The notes under the pieces were generated by a model that had not been told where the DNA came from, searched no databases, and saw only the letters and a list, made by a program, of their open reading frames with translations. Shown piece by piece: positions 38,601 to 46,828 of a stretch of DNA of 64,000 nt (position 1 is its first letter; each line of letters begins with the position of its first letter). This stretch comes from Bacteroidia bacterium (GTDB taxonomy: Bacteria; Bacteroidota; Bacteroidia; UKL13-3). Made by a program: the position numbers and the translations under genes. Location of the stretch: assembly GCA_019695215.1 (NCBI GenBank), contig JAIBAK010000003.1:52436-116435 (forward strand). Direction: 5' to 3'.

Positions 38601-39898
38601 TTGTAACCAGTGGAGTAGGATGTTCCAAATCAACCGGCATACCGGTTACGGTTTATCCGCAACCCGTGGCGCGTTTGTATCAAACCTCAACCGCCAACCA
38701 GTGTTTTACCAATAACAGTTTCACCTTTATTGATAGCAGCAGCATAGACAGTGGATATGCCATTAACAGCGTACAACTGCTTATGGGAAATGGGAACGTG
38801 TTTAATTCAGGGAGTAAGATTTACAGTTATCCCCAACCGGGATCATATACTATTTATCTGAGAACAACCAGTAATAAAGGATGTCTGGATTCGGCCTTAA
38901 CGCAGGTAAATGTGTTTCCGCAACCGGCAACCGGATTCAGCATCAACGATTCTGCTCAGTGCAAAACGGGCAATTCATTTGTATTTACCAATACCAGTAC
39001 CATTGCTGCGGGCAGTATTGACTCTAACACGTGGTATAGCAGTGACGGATTTATTTTTACCACGTCAAACTTCACGCGAAGCTACCTGAATGCCATGAGC
39101 TATTCCATAAAACTGATTACCGTTTCCAATCAGGGTTGTAAGGATTCATTAAGCAAAATAATTGAGGTTTATTCCCATCCTAAGGCAGTATTCACCATTA
39201 ATGCCGATTCACAATGTGTGTTGGGTAATCAGTATATTTTCACCAATGGTTCGTTTATTTCCGCGGGCTACTCCATTACCCAATGGAACTGGAGGTTTGG
39301 CGACAGCTATACGGATAGCATCAAAAATGTTTCGCACTCTTATTCCGGTGCAGGTAATTATACCGTGCAGCTAATAGCTACTTCAAACAACGGTTGTAAC
39401 GACACACTTCAAAAAAGTCTGGTAGTAAAATCAAGTCCGGCCAAACCCGTTATCACTAAAAATTTATTTAGCCTTACATCCAGCAATGCCAACACTTACC
39501 AGTGGTTGTTGAACGGGGCAAATATCAGCGGAGCTACGGCACAAAATCATACGGCTATTCAAAACGGGTACTATCAGGTTCGGGTAACGGAAACCAACGG
39601 GTGCAGCAATACGTCTGATTCAACCTTTATCGGTAATGTAAGCACCGGACAAATTTCCTCTGCTTCAAACATCGTTTTATATCCGAACCCAACTACCGGA
39701 ACATTTAGTCTTACCTGGCCTGGCAAAGAGCAGGTGGATGTAATTATTTACAACAGCAAGGGAGAAGAGATCGCCATTGATTACAACATCAGCTCAGGTC
39801 AAACATTAACTTTGCCCTCAGGATGCGCTGCGGGTCTTTATTGGATAAAGATACACAACAGAGAAATCAATGAGGTGATCAAACTGGTGAAGTGGTAG
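35672..39898 (+). CDS. T9SS-secreted SBBP/PKD-repeat surface protein
   Basis: 1408 residues. Signal peptide at ~1-20. An N-terminal domain (~28-240, RLFIENLGQI...) is typical of SBBP proteins (DUF7948-like). SBBP beta-propeller repeats follow (~250-720, recurring WGTYxGG and DxxGNxYxAGxT). Then come Ig-like segments and four PKD-type repeats of ~85 residues, each opening with a QC motif (GQCLTNN, NQCFTNN, AQCKTGN, SQCVLGN). The T9SS type A sorting domain closes the protein (~1325-1408: LYPNPTTGTFSLTW, GLYWIKI, KLVKW). It should be exported by the type IX system and attached to the surface; adhesion is the usual suggestion. It is transcribed divergently from the RHS operon. Confidence 0.9.
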   Translation: MKHFLLFAGVFLGCVANALSEKLSAPASSRLFIENLGQITERDGKARPDIYFMLRDAGMNLFVTSMGLHYQFSKIGKALALPVKDTAEVPYNISLYRMEMELVGANPRAEIVKQEQQEYYENYYNIIGMPEGIPFVHTYTRIIYKNIYPQIDWVLYVKNNEVKYDFLVHPGGDAGQIKLRYKGADDAHVNADGSVTFITPLGQVNEMPPVSWVDETKQPVTSRYLLIKKDNDYLMSFDLSNLPPPANSTYSLTIDPVLLWSSYYGGGSIDYFKGTTRDADGNIIFVGVASSGSLATSGAYSTSITGYYDGLLAKFTPGQSRMWATYYGGVQRDEFYCVAADRSSNIYAAGITKSSTNIATSQAHKTTFNSGISYVEGLIVAFTSAGNRIWGTYFGGEDDDHICGIAVNREDQLFIAGQTLSTDGIASAIPGYFVQMSGATPITSSVYNGPAFIASFNKSGKKLWGTYYGENFSFTSYNLTTIKPVDITCDNAGYVYFTGYSFPSSAQTRALYIQNAFQNTYAGGIEGCLAKFKPNGQRVWGTFVGGSGDDYVHGITCDDSANVYICGATGSAGMAYNGWQSTFSGQNAAFVAKYDSSGKRIWYTYLGGPSTSVNELNLYAAQADEKGNVLVGGISSNNFGYAPFTSYGGGMDFFLARFTANGTLKWCTPKGGADSDDLRDITVDNEGAVYAAGFTPSTSGIAYNAFQSSYGGGTNSWDGVMMKIQYDTLKLIRPQLDKIEYCKGDSAWVKFKVNAAFNANDTFRIELSNNNGVFVNTTLLGVKPYTSVGLDSIKIALPSGLTQNGYYRARVVATSPADTSFASAFFIIQVPASAVITPSAKTDICQGAAISLSVPVYPVTYRWQKNGANTSSAGDTLNSLLVNQAGTYRVKLTTSAGCVSYSNDTIVTVNPYPVINAKINTTGQCLTNNLFKVADSSTISAGVIANRLWNLGDNITATALDTQRHFTNPGNYTITLVVTSGVGCSKSTGIPVTVYPQPVARLYQTSTANQCFTNNSFTFIDSSSIDSGYAINSVQLLMGNGNVFNSGSKIYSYPQPGSYTIYLRTTSNKGCLDSALTQVNVFPQPATGFSINDSAQCKTGNSFVFTNTSTIAAGSIDSNTWYSSDGFIFTTSNFTRSYLNAMSYSIKLITVSNQGCKDSLSKIIEVYSHPKAVFTINADSQCVLGNQYIFTNGSFISAGYSITQWNWRFGDSYTDSIKNVSHSYSGAGNYTVQLIATSNNGCNDTLQKSLVVKSSPAKPVITKNLFSLTSSNANTYQWLLNGANISGATAQNHTAIQNGYYQVRVTETNGCSNTSDSTFIGNVSTGQISSASNIVLYPNPTTGTFSLTWPGKEQVDVIIYNSKGEEIAIDYNISSGQTLTLPSGCAAGLYWIKIHNREINEVIKLVKW

Positions 39899-40607
39899 CG
39901 TTCGGATTATTGAAAGATATTCATGACTGAGGAGGGGATGAAACCTTGCAGCACCAACCTAGAGCTATTTATACCGGCAGCGCTGCATCGAGAAAGTGCG
40001 CACCGCATCAACCATATTGAGCGAATGAATTTAACACTGCGCAACGGTTTAAAATATCTTGGTTACTTTGAATCGGTGCGCACCCTGCTGCGCAGTGGAT
40101 AAACGTTGAATCGGTTGAAATGATTAGAGGATTAACTAAAAGACACTTTTAACTTGGCTGCTAAGTGATGTTTTTATTGTTGCACACTTGGGCTGCGCAG
40201 CGACTGCGCAACCGCTGCGCTGCAAGTTTTTTAAACCCACCTACATGGTAAGAACAGCATACTCCCCCTATGAAAACGGGTTTAATCATCCTAATTGCTT
40301 TGAATAGGTGCGCAGTGCAGTTGTGTGGGTTAGTCTATTCGATGCAAATAGCGGTAATGAAAGGAGGTTTAGAATCTACTAATTTCTATGGCTCTTGAAT
40401 TCATGAATAGGCGCAAATCCATTTTTTCACCTTCTTTTAAGTATTTCTTGAAGGTTTTAATGTCCTTCGGGTGAGTAGAAGGTGAAATTTCAATATTCTG
40501 CTTCCGTCTGGTTCAAAAAAAGTTAATTAGTCATCATGAATCTGTAATCATATCAGTTTAAAGTGGCAAAATCAAAACGGAAGACGCGTTAAATACGGAT
40601 AAAAAGG
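39899..40607. repeat. gene-free region with TGCGCA-rich dispersed repeats
   Basis: About 700 bases without a convincing gene. CACCGCATCAACC... (40001-40054) recurs exactly at 43031-43084; with one mismatch the match extends leftwards to 39993. The following ~180 bases (40051-40233) are clearly related to 43672-43857. Modules of TTACTTTG followed closely by TGCGCA lie at 40063 and 40295. At 40375-40500 the minus strand has a short open stretch (HPKDIKTFKKYLKEGEKMDL) with no start codon, possibly a gene fragment I cannot identify. Confidence 0.75.
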
Positions 40608-41162
40608 TTACACCCCTTTATAATTGTAGATCTTGCTTATTAAATCATTTCGCGAATACATGATTTTAACTCCAATTTCTTTTTCGTATGTAGGAGAATG
40701 GGTCAGATTCAATCCGTCATTAAATATTGCGGTAGTTAATGTATCCGTAAGGTTATCAAGATTGTCAATTACATCATTGTAAAGTTGAGGATGCACACCA
40801 TGCAGGACATCAACGAACTTTTTTCGCAACCCGGCCTGTTTTTCTTTAATAAAATCACTGAGCTCAATTTTTTTCTCTTCACTCAAGGTGTTTGATGTAA
40901 TCATTCCTTGAAGTTTATGTAGTTCAACATAAAAAGTATTAATATCTCCAAGATGAGGCTGAATAATTAGTTCTTTGAACCATTGCAGTCGAATATTCTG
41001 CTCTTGTAGTTTTGAAGATGCAATTTTTGATTCTTGATCCTTTTGTTTTTGATAAAAGAAAATATAGTAGGCTAAGGCTATGTTCACAAGGGCTATTACA
41101 ACGTTCGCTACATCCGATAAATCAGAAATAGACCAACTATAGCCATGGCAACATAGCAGCAT
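40608..41162 (-). CDS. membrane-anchored coiled-coil protein, third gene of STAS-ATPase unit
   Basis: I place the start at the ATG at 41162 (MLLCCHGYSW), 5 nt after the stop of the STAS gene; the frame extends to 41207. 184 residues. One N-terminal transmembrane segment (VVIALVNIALAYYIFFYQ), then a charged helix (KQKDQESKIASSKLQEQN), then ~120 residues of predicted helices. No known domain. As the only membrane protein of the three-gene unit it could be the output or effector component controlled by the ATPase/STAS pair. Unknown otherwise. Confidence 0.65.
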   Translation of the reverse strand: MLLCCHGYSWSISDLSDVANVVIALVNIALAYYIFFYQKQKDQESKIASSKLQEQNIRLQWFKELIIQPHLGDINTFYVELHKLQGMITSNTLSEEKKIELSDFIKEKQAGLRKKFVDVLHGVHPQLYNDVIDNLDNLTDTLTTAIFNDGLNLTHSPTYEKEIGVKIMYSRNDLISKIYNYKGV

Positions 41163-41166
41163 TTTA

Positions 41167-41499
41167 TTAGTGTATAAGTGCTGTTTCTTCCCTAAGGATT
41201 CGCTCAACAGCCTCTTGTAGGTCCTTAGTAATTTTATATCGTCCGTTATTTACGAACTTGAATTTTTGAAAGAACACATCAGCCTGAAGCTTTGTAACAA
41301 CATTTACCAGTAATTCTTCAAGAAAAGATGGATTGATTGATCCAATATCTTCAGGAATCTGTATGATTACTTCTGTATTTTGGGTCTCGATTAGGTCAAT
41401 TTGTGACCTTTTACGAACATCCATACCTCGGTCACGGCCAGTAAACACTCGGCTTCCTGGAGTACGATAATCCTGTAAGTTTATTATATTATTGCTCAT
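41167..41499 (-). CDS. STAS-like protein (DUF4325 type)
   Basis: The start is chosen at the ATG at 41499 (MSNNIINLQDYRTP), which overlaps the upstream ATPase gene by 11 nt; the frame itself runs back to 41547. 110 residues. It contains FTGRDRGMDVRKR followed by VIIQIPEDIGSINPSFLEEL and FKFVNNGRY, the pattern of DUF4325 STAS-like proteins (strand, Ser in a loop, helix). Such proteins resemble anti-sigma-factor antagonists and are found beside GHKL ATPases. Here the ATPase lies directly upstream and overlaps, supporting a partner-switch pair. Confidence 0.75.
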   Translation of the reverse strand: MSNNIINLQDYRTPGSRVFTGRDRGMDVRKRSQIDLIETQNTEVIIQIPEDIGSINPSFLEELLVNVVTKLQADVFFQKFKFVNNGRYKITKDLQEAVERILREETALIH

Positions 41500-42949
41500 T
41501 TTGAGATACTTCTGTGTTAGTTTCTTTAATACAGATTTTTGCAGCAATTAATGTGCCTGGAAAATAATTGTCCGCAAAGGTAACATATTTTGCATCTGGT
41601 TTTGCTTCAATATCTCCTTTTTCGTTAAAGGTCATCATTTTAAATGGTTTAATCGACTGACCTTTAATCACTTCTTTGATTCCGTATGTTCCATCGAATT
41701 TTATTCGTGTATTCCCAGAAACGAGAGTCAAGTGCGAAATATTGTCCTTTTCGTTCGACCCCTTCATGTTAAAGAAACTTTCAATAAATCTAATTGAACC
41801 ATTTCCTCTTTTCCAATCAGATTTACTTGTCACCCCTTCCTGAAGGGCATAGAGTGTCCAAAGTGTTTGTTCCTCAAATTCTGCCTTGGAAAACAATCCC
41901 TTCTTCGTAAACGAACTGGATAAATCCTTCATCTGTTCAACCACCTTTTTGTTGGGACAGTCTGGATCACTAAATTTTTCATAAATAGTATGACCAAAAT
42001 TTAAGATTACAAGATTAAAAATCCCTATGTGTTCTCCAGAGTCGGTGGAGTCTTGAAAATATCCAATTGAAAATCTTTTCTTACCAGTAGAGTGCTCTTC
42101 CGCATTTATTAGAACTTCTCCAATTACTTTAAAAAGATCTTCTTCCGCCTCTGGTGTTAAAATTCGTTTCATTTTTTTCATGCATGCTATTACATAATCT
42201 ACAAGTTCTGTAATATGAACCTCTCGGTTCTTTGATGCATGAGGGTGAGAATTGTCAGCCATACAAAGACGATATGGCTCTACATCTTCAAATTTTATTG
42301 AAATACCCCTAATACTTGCAAATGCTCCTATAGAAAACAAAACTTTTAAAATACTTGGTCTTTGGAAATGTTCTACTCTGATATCTGTAAGATTAATAGA
42401 GTGACCCTGACGTCTACATAGGCGATAGTAGTTATAGTAGTCGTGAATTAGGATATCTAAGCAAACAGAAGCATCAACATCAATTCTCTCACATTCTGAG
42501 TAATCTAATATTATTTTGGGAGTTGTTTGGTGATACAGAGTATTAAATAATCTTTTTAGCAGGAATAAACTTTCAGCATAATAATCTTCTTCAATTAAAG
42601 AGAAGATTTTTGGTATCAGAAAGTAGCCGTTTTCTTTTGAAGGAAGAGGGTCATTAGAAAAGGCGTTCTTAACGGAAGAAATGTATTGAAATGTATCACT
42701 GTATTCTGGTTTCTCACCAATTTTAGGAGGTTGTGTTCTATAATAATAGGGGTCATAAAACGTCTTACCAGTTTTTTTACAGTGCACTCTTGCATCATTA
42801 AGAAATTTAAGCCAACCACGATTTCGTGAGTGCTTGATAGCTTCTCTTCTAAGGTATTTTTTATAAACTATTCGAGTTTTTCTAGACCAATATAACTCTT
42901 GGCGTCTTTTCTTGTCTTTACAGAATATTTTTTCCTTGGTCAAAGTCAA
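41489..42949 (-). CDS. STAS-GHKL ATPase fusion, first gene of three-gene unit
   Basis: 486 residues. A basic N-terminus (~1-90) is followed by a STAS-like part (~130-230: ILDYSECERIDVDASVCLDI) and a GHKL ATPase domain (~255-440). The N box is VIGEVLINAEEHS (Glu, Asn, His present). The G1 box reads NFGHTIYEKF, with Asn where histidine-kinase-like ATPases have Asp. A G2-like RGNGSIRFIE follows. There is no dimerisation/phospho-acceptor His and no transmembrane segment, so it is not a classical sensor kinase; it resembles anti-sigma-type ATPases. It overlaps the DUF4325-like gene, which may be its substrate or regulator. A defence or stress-response role is speculative. Confidence 0.75.
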   Translation of the reverse strand: MTLTKEKIFCKDKKRRQELYWSRKTRIVYKKYLRREAIKHSRNRGWLKFLNDARVHCKKTGKTFYDPYYYRTQPPKIGEKPEYSDTFQYISSVKNAFSNDPLPSKENGYFLIPKIFSLIEEDYYAESLFLLKRLFNTLYHQTTPKIILDYSECERIDVDASVCLDILIHDYYNYYRLCRRQGHSINLTDIRVEHFQRPSILKVLFSIGAFASIRGISIKFEDVEPYRLCMADNSHPHASKNREVHITELVDYVIACMKKMKRILTPEAEEDLFKVIGEVLINAEEHSTGKKRFSIGYFQDSTDSGEHIGIFNLVILNFGHTIYEKFSDPDCPNKKVVEQMKDLSSSFTKKGLFSKAEFEEQTLWTLYALQEGVTSKSDWKRGNGSIRFIESFFNMKGSNEKDNISHLTLVSGNTRIKFDGTYGIKEVIKGQSIKPFKMMTFNEKGDIEAKPDAKYVTFADNYFPGTLIAAKICIKETNTEVSQNEQ

Positions 42950-44100
42950 TAGTGATTAAAAAAGTTTATGAGAAAGCAAATATATTAATTTAAGAGGAAA
43001 AGGGTTATCTGGTTTTATCGAAAAAGTGGGCACCGCATCAACCATATTGAGCGAATGAATTTAACACTGCGCAACGGTTTAAAACGGTTAACCCGCAAAA
43101 CCAGTTGTTACTCAAAAAGTGAAAACTGTTGGAGGCCTGTTTGCAACTGTTTTTAGCCGCTGCGCACCTGGGTGCGCACCATGTTAACCGATTGAATAAC
43201 CGTTTTAACGGTTGTGTTGATTTGGTTTTAGCAAAAAAACCGCCAGTTGATTGTGTGAAAAGGAGCTGCATTGTTATGCTGCGCACCTCGGGTATGCACA
43301 TTCTCCGAGTTTTTAACCCCGCCTAAACGGTAAAACGGTTTAAATCCCTGGGAAAGCGACTTAAACTATCCAGATTACTTTGGGCAGGTGCGCACTGCTG
43401 CGCAGCAAAGTAATTGCATTATTGATTTATTAGGAAGGTTTTTTAAACGGATTTAACTGCGTAACCGCTGAGCTGCAGCAAAGCAAACCAAACGGTATTT
43501 TTGTGCTAAAACCGTTTATTCGAATAAAATAAAAACCGATTTAAACACTTTTTGGTTACGTGTAACAATTTGGAAGACTACTTTGTGTTTGTTGCGCAAC
43601 CGAGTTGCGCAACAGTTAGTTTTTTAATCCGCATTAACAGTAAAAACGGTTCAAACCCGGTAAAACAATTTCAAAAATATCGGTTACTTTGAATCGCTGC
43701 GCAGCGACTGCGCAGAAGATAAATGTTGAATAGGTTGAAATGATAGAGGTTTAACTAAATGGCAGTTTTGACTACGCAGCTAAGCGTTATTTTTTATTGT
43801 TGAGCACCTGGGCTGCACAGCGACTGCGTAACTGATGCGCAGTAGCAAGTTTTTTAAGACTATCTAAACAGCAAAAACTGTTTAAACGTAGGTAAAGCGG
43901 TTTTAACCATCCAGATTACTTTGAATGGGTGCGCACCCTTGCTGCGCAGTACAATTTTATTGGGTCGCACACTTAGTTGGCTATACTAGATTGGAGCGTT
44001 TAGGTCACGACCCATACTAACCAATAATGCTTATTTGTATTTATTCGTAGGCATTTTTTATCTGGGGTTGTGGGCGTTATCCAAGCCATAATCCTAAAAG
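42950..44100. repeat. gene-free TGCGCA / ACGGTTTAAA repeat island
   Basis: No convincing gene. 43031-43084 repeats 40001-40054 exactly. Modules TTACTTTG (or close) plus TGCGCA occur at 43375, 43578, 43684 and 43916. The palindromic hexamer TGCGCA occurs more than ten times, alternating with variants of AACGGTTTAAA (for example 43074, 43333). The segment 43672-43857 is a diverged copy of 40051-40233. None of this continues into the three genes between the two islands. Confidence 0.75.
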
Positions 44101-44226
44101 TGTAGCCGTATTGCGCAAATTCAATACGGAAAGGGGCAGTCCGGGGATACTGCGTTACCCCGGTGCGCACCACTGCGCAGTGAAGAATCTATTGAATAGA
44201 GTCCCTTTCTGAAAATTTGGCTGTAA

Positions 44227-44560
44227 TGTGCAAAGCAAATGCGTAAGGGTTTTTTGGGGTGATACAGCGCACCAAGCAGCGCTGCAAAGGAAACCCATTA
44301 TCCAGAAAACTTACCCTTATTGCGCAAATAGAATGCGAAAAAAAGTAGTTTCAGGGGATACTGCGTACCAAGCAGCGCAGCGGAGGAAAACCCCATCATC
44401 CGAAAACTAACCCCTATTGCGCAAATACAATGCGAAAAAGAGTAGTTTCAGGGGATACTGCGCACCAAGCAGCGCTGCAGAGAAAAGCCCCATCACCCAG
44501 AAAACTTACCCTTATTGCGCAAATACAATGCGAAAAAGAGTAGTTTCAGGGGATACTGGG
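44227..44560 (+). repeat. tandem array of ~97-bp units
   Basis: The phrase TGCGCAAATACAATGCG (with variations) begins at 44227, 44321, 44418 and 44516, giving periods of 94, 97 and 98. Each unit continues GAGTAGTTTCAGGGGATACT, then CACCAAGCAGCG, then CCCATCA and GAAAACTTACCC. A more diverged relative starts at 44112. Units abut, so this is not a CRISPR array. Short plus-strand frames in it are by-products of the repeat. Confidence 0.85.
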
Positions 44561-44645
44561 TAGTGTACGATATTGCGCCTGAGCATCATTTCAAAACACA
44601 AGAGGATGATTTTCAAATAAATTACATTTATAAAAAGATACAGCA

Positions 44646-44667
44646 GGGCAGGATATTCATCCTGCCC
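44646..44667. repeat. REP-like hairpin 1
   Basis: GGGCAGGAT-ATTC-ATCCTGCCC is a 9-bp perfect stem followed by TTTCTC on the plus strand. Its stem core (CAGGAT/ATCCTG) matches the hairpin at 44778, and both lie beside a RAYT transposase gene. Confidence 0.6.
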
Positions 44668-44777
44668 TTTCTCATTAAACTTCGCCAGCCCCCGTCTTTA
44701 TTACATTTCTGTTTTCAAGGTGTACGATCTTGCACCTGCCATACAAGCAACTGAAAAACAAAAAAATAAACACCGCT

Positions 44778-44799
44778 GGTCAGGATATGTATCCTGACC
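44778..44799. repeat. REP-like hairpin 2
   Basis: GGTCAGGATA-TG-TATCCTGACC is a perfect 10-bp stem ending two bases before the stop codon of the downstream RAYT frame. It is related to the hairpin at 44646; against that one the outer base pairs have changed together (GGG/CCC versus GGT/ACC), preserving pairing. Confidence 0.65.
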
Positions 44800-44801
44800 C
44801 A

Positions 44802-45325
44802 TTACCCCACATAATCAATATCCAGCAACCCCTTCCCACCCGCATAATCAATAGCCGAGCTGTGCACATAATAATCCGCTTCATACACCAAACCCGCCTT
44901 CACCGGATTTTGATGTATATAGTTGAGCTTTTGTTCAAGAAACGGGTTGCTGTAAATAATTTTACAGCATTACCCGGTTGCCAAAAAAGGTATTTGCCGT
45001 TACCTAAGGCAAACCGCTCCAGCATCCACAATCTGCGACTTTCCTGCATATCCGTTTGCAAAAACTTAATTACTTTAACACTTGTGTGTCGTTTCAAATC
45101 ACGTATGGCATGTGCCAGATTAAACCCATCGGCAGCCGAGGCAATAAGATGCAGGTGATTACTCATAAGACACCAGGCATGAACGCGAAGACCTTTATTT
45201 TTCTGGCGAAAGCGAATACTGTCAAGCAATATATCGCGGTATGTTTGTCGGGAAAAAATATCCACCCAGTCAATAATGGTTGGAGTAAGAAAGTAAAACC
45301 CGTCTTTTTCAGAAATAGTTTTCAT
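44802..45325 (-). pseudogene. RAYT (REP-associated Y1) transposase, single frameshift
   Basis: From the ATG at 45325 the frame runs 141 codons with the intact family motif MSNHLHLIAS (HxH metal site) and RRLWMLERF, then leaves the family at FLNKSSTIYIKIR. In the next frame the normal C-terminus continues without a break: KLNYIHQNPVKAGLVYEADY, then YVHSSAIDYAGGKGLLDIDY, with a stop at 44802. One missing base near 44941 explains this. The nucleophile Tyr is expected in the C-terminal helix and therefore lies in or near the shifted part. RAYT enzymes process REP hairpins, and two candidate hairpins lie immediately downstream. If the base loss is a sequencing error, the gene is intact. Confidence 0.85.
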
Positions 45326-45385
45326 TAATTGGTCAATTACTTGCGCAAATAAAGGCAGTAAATTAATTTTTCAAAAAAATCTGAT

Positions 45386-45772
45386 ATGAACTGTCCAAAC
45401 TGTTAAAACCGTTGTATTCGTAAAGGCTATTTCAAAAAAATACAACGCTATCAGTGCAAAGTCAAACGCTATATGCAAATTGCCTACACACGCCTGCGCA
45501 TAAGAGCGCACACCATTGCGCAAGTGGTAGCGCTATTGCGCGAAGGAATGAGCATAAGTTCCATCAGCAGGTATTTGCGCATTGCCAAATCAACCACTCA
45601 GCGCATCATTTTGCGCAAAGCTGCGCAATGCAGGGTGCGCAGCTACCATTCCCTGCACGAAGAATATGAAATAGACGAATTGCGCACCTATGTAGGAAAC
45701 AAACGAAATGAAAGCTGGGTGATTTATTCCATTGTGGGCGTTGTCTTATTCTATTGTAAAATGAATATTTAA
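45386..45772 (+). pseudogene. IS1-family transposase remnant
   Basis: ATG at 45386 begins MNCPNC, the first Cys pair of the IS1 zinc ribbon, but a TAA follows at codon 7. Beyond it the same frame continues NRCIRKGYFKKIQRYQCKVK and then the helix-turn-helix (LREGMSISSISRYLRIAKST) and EYEIDELRTYVGNKRNESW, which is the start of the IS1 catalytic domain. The frame leaves the family at IYSIVGVVLF and stops at 45772, so most of the catalytic core is missing. The remnant is unusually rich in TGCGCA, like the repeats upstream of it. Confidence 0.85.
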
Positions 45773-45784
45773 CATAATGATAAA

Positions 45785-45815
45785 TTGTTAAATAAGTGAT
45801 TTGATATTACATTTG
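45785..45815 (+). promoter_or_regulatory. promoter giving a near-leaderless MerR-like gene
   Basis: TTG (45785-45787), a 20-nt spacer and TACATTTG (45808-45815) match the Bacteroidota consensus TTG/TAnnTTTG exactly in the fixed positions. The expected transcription start is about 45820, only a few bases before the ATG at 45825. A start at 45801 would lie inside the promoter, so 45825 is preferred. Confidence 0.5.
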
Positions 45816-45824
45816 TGTAATAAT

Positions 45825-46757
45825 ATGCAAATTGCCGGTTTTGAAATTAAGAGTCAGTCAACTCAGCAATTGACAAAACTCATTGCTGAGAAATTCAGCC
45901 ATTATTATGAGCGGAGGGCCGGTTTATCGCTCACGGGTGTTTCGGCACGTAATTACCACCATTGGAAGGAGCAAGGGCTTATTGAAGGGGTTGTTTCCGA
46001 TAAACAAAACAGGGAGTGGGTAAGATTAAATGTATATGATTTCGTTTGGGTCAAGGTCATTCAAATCATGCGTGAGTTTGGGGTACCTCTTTTTATCATT
46101 ACTCTTGTTAAGCATAAACTTTGGTTGAGTCTGCTTGATATAGAAATGGATGAAGAAACTTTCATCGCAACCAATAACCTGCCGGGTTTAACACGGCAAG
46201 TACAATTGGAACAATACCGTTTAATTGAGCATCTGAAAAAGGAGAAAGCATCAATACCGGATGAGCAGGTAGTGGCCACTACTTTTTTTGGTATCTTGGT
46301 CAATTCGGTTTTATTTGAAGAGAGAACCGTGAATTTGATTGTTGCGAAAGACCACGATGATTTTCGGTTTGATGTTTTTTCAGATTCACCAAAACTAGGT
46401 TCAGGAAATGTTACAAGCTGGCAGCAGCTGCCACACTTGTCTGTACCATTAAATAGTATCTTAAATCAGTTTTTTGAAATGCCCGAGAACGAGGCAAACC
46501 TGATTCAATGGCAGTTTATAGATTATAGGGAAAGCCAGGTGCTAAAAGCAGTGCGGGAAGGAAAATTTAAGCAGGTAATTGTAACCCCAAAAGACAAGAG
46601 CGAAAAATTATTTATTGAAATAACCGATACGGAAGAAGCAAGAAATGAAAAGGCGAAGCATCTTATCAGGTTGCTGGGATTAAAAGAGTATAGGGAGGTG
46701 CGGCTGATATACAGAAATGATAAACATTTAGTGATAAAAAAGAAAAAGCGAATATAG
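45825..46757 (+). CDS. MerR-like DNA-binding regulator
   Basis: 310 residues from the ATG at 45825. Residues ~35-95 form a winged HTH of MerR type (GVSARNYHHWKEQGLI, then NVYDFVWVKVIQIMREFGVP). The C-terminal two thirds are not recognised; they contain alternating alpha/beta segments and a basic tail (KKKKRI). It precedes a small gene and a large serine recombinase on the same strand, so it may regulate that recombinase or be its accessory factor. The promoter at 45785-45815 appears to serve it. Confidence 0.7.
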   Translation: MQIAGFEIKSQSTQQLTKLIAEKFSHYYERRAGLSLTGVSARNYHHWKEQGLIEGVVSDKQNREWVRLNVYDFVWVKVIQIMREFGVPLFIITLVKHKLWLSLLDIEMDEETFIATNNLPGLTRQVQLEQYRLIEHLKKEKASIPDEQVVATTFFGILVNSVLFEERTVNLIVAKDHDDFRFDVFSDSPKLGSGNVTSWQQLPHLSVPLNSILNQFFEMPENEANLIQWQFIDYRESQVLKAVREGKFKQVIVTPKDKSEKLFIEITDTEEARNEKAKHLIRLLGLKEYREVRLIYRNDKHLVIKKKKRI

Positions 46758-46828
46758 ACCCTGTAAAGGCTCTCGTAAGCATACTGCCCAAACCCTTTTG
46801 AAGGCTTTTGGCAACATCAGGCGTTAAT

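Noticed and set aside
44221..44560. Possible CRISPR array
   Set aside because: Units abut at ~97 bp with no unique spacers and no cas genes.
44730..45158. 142-codon forward frame over the RAYT gene
   Set aside because: It is antisense to a recognised transposase sequence and has no recognisable features.
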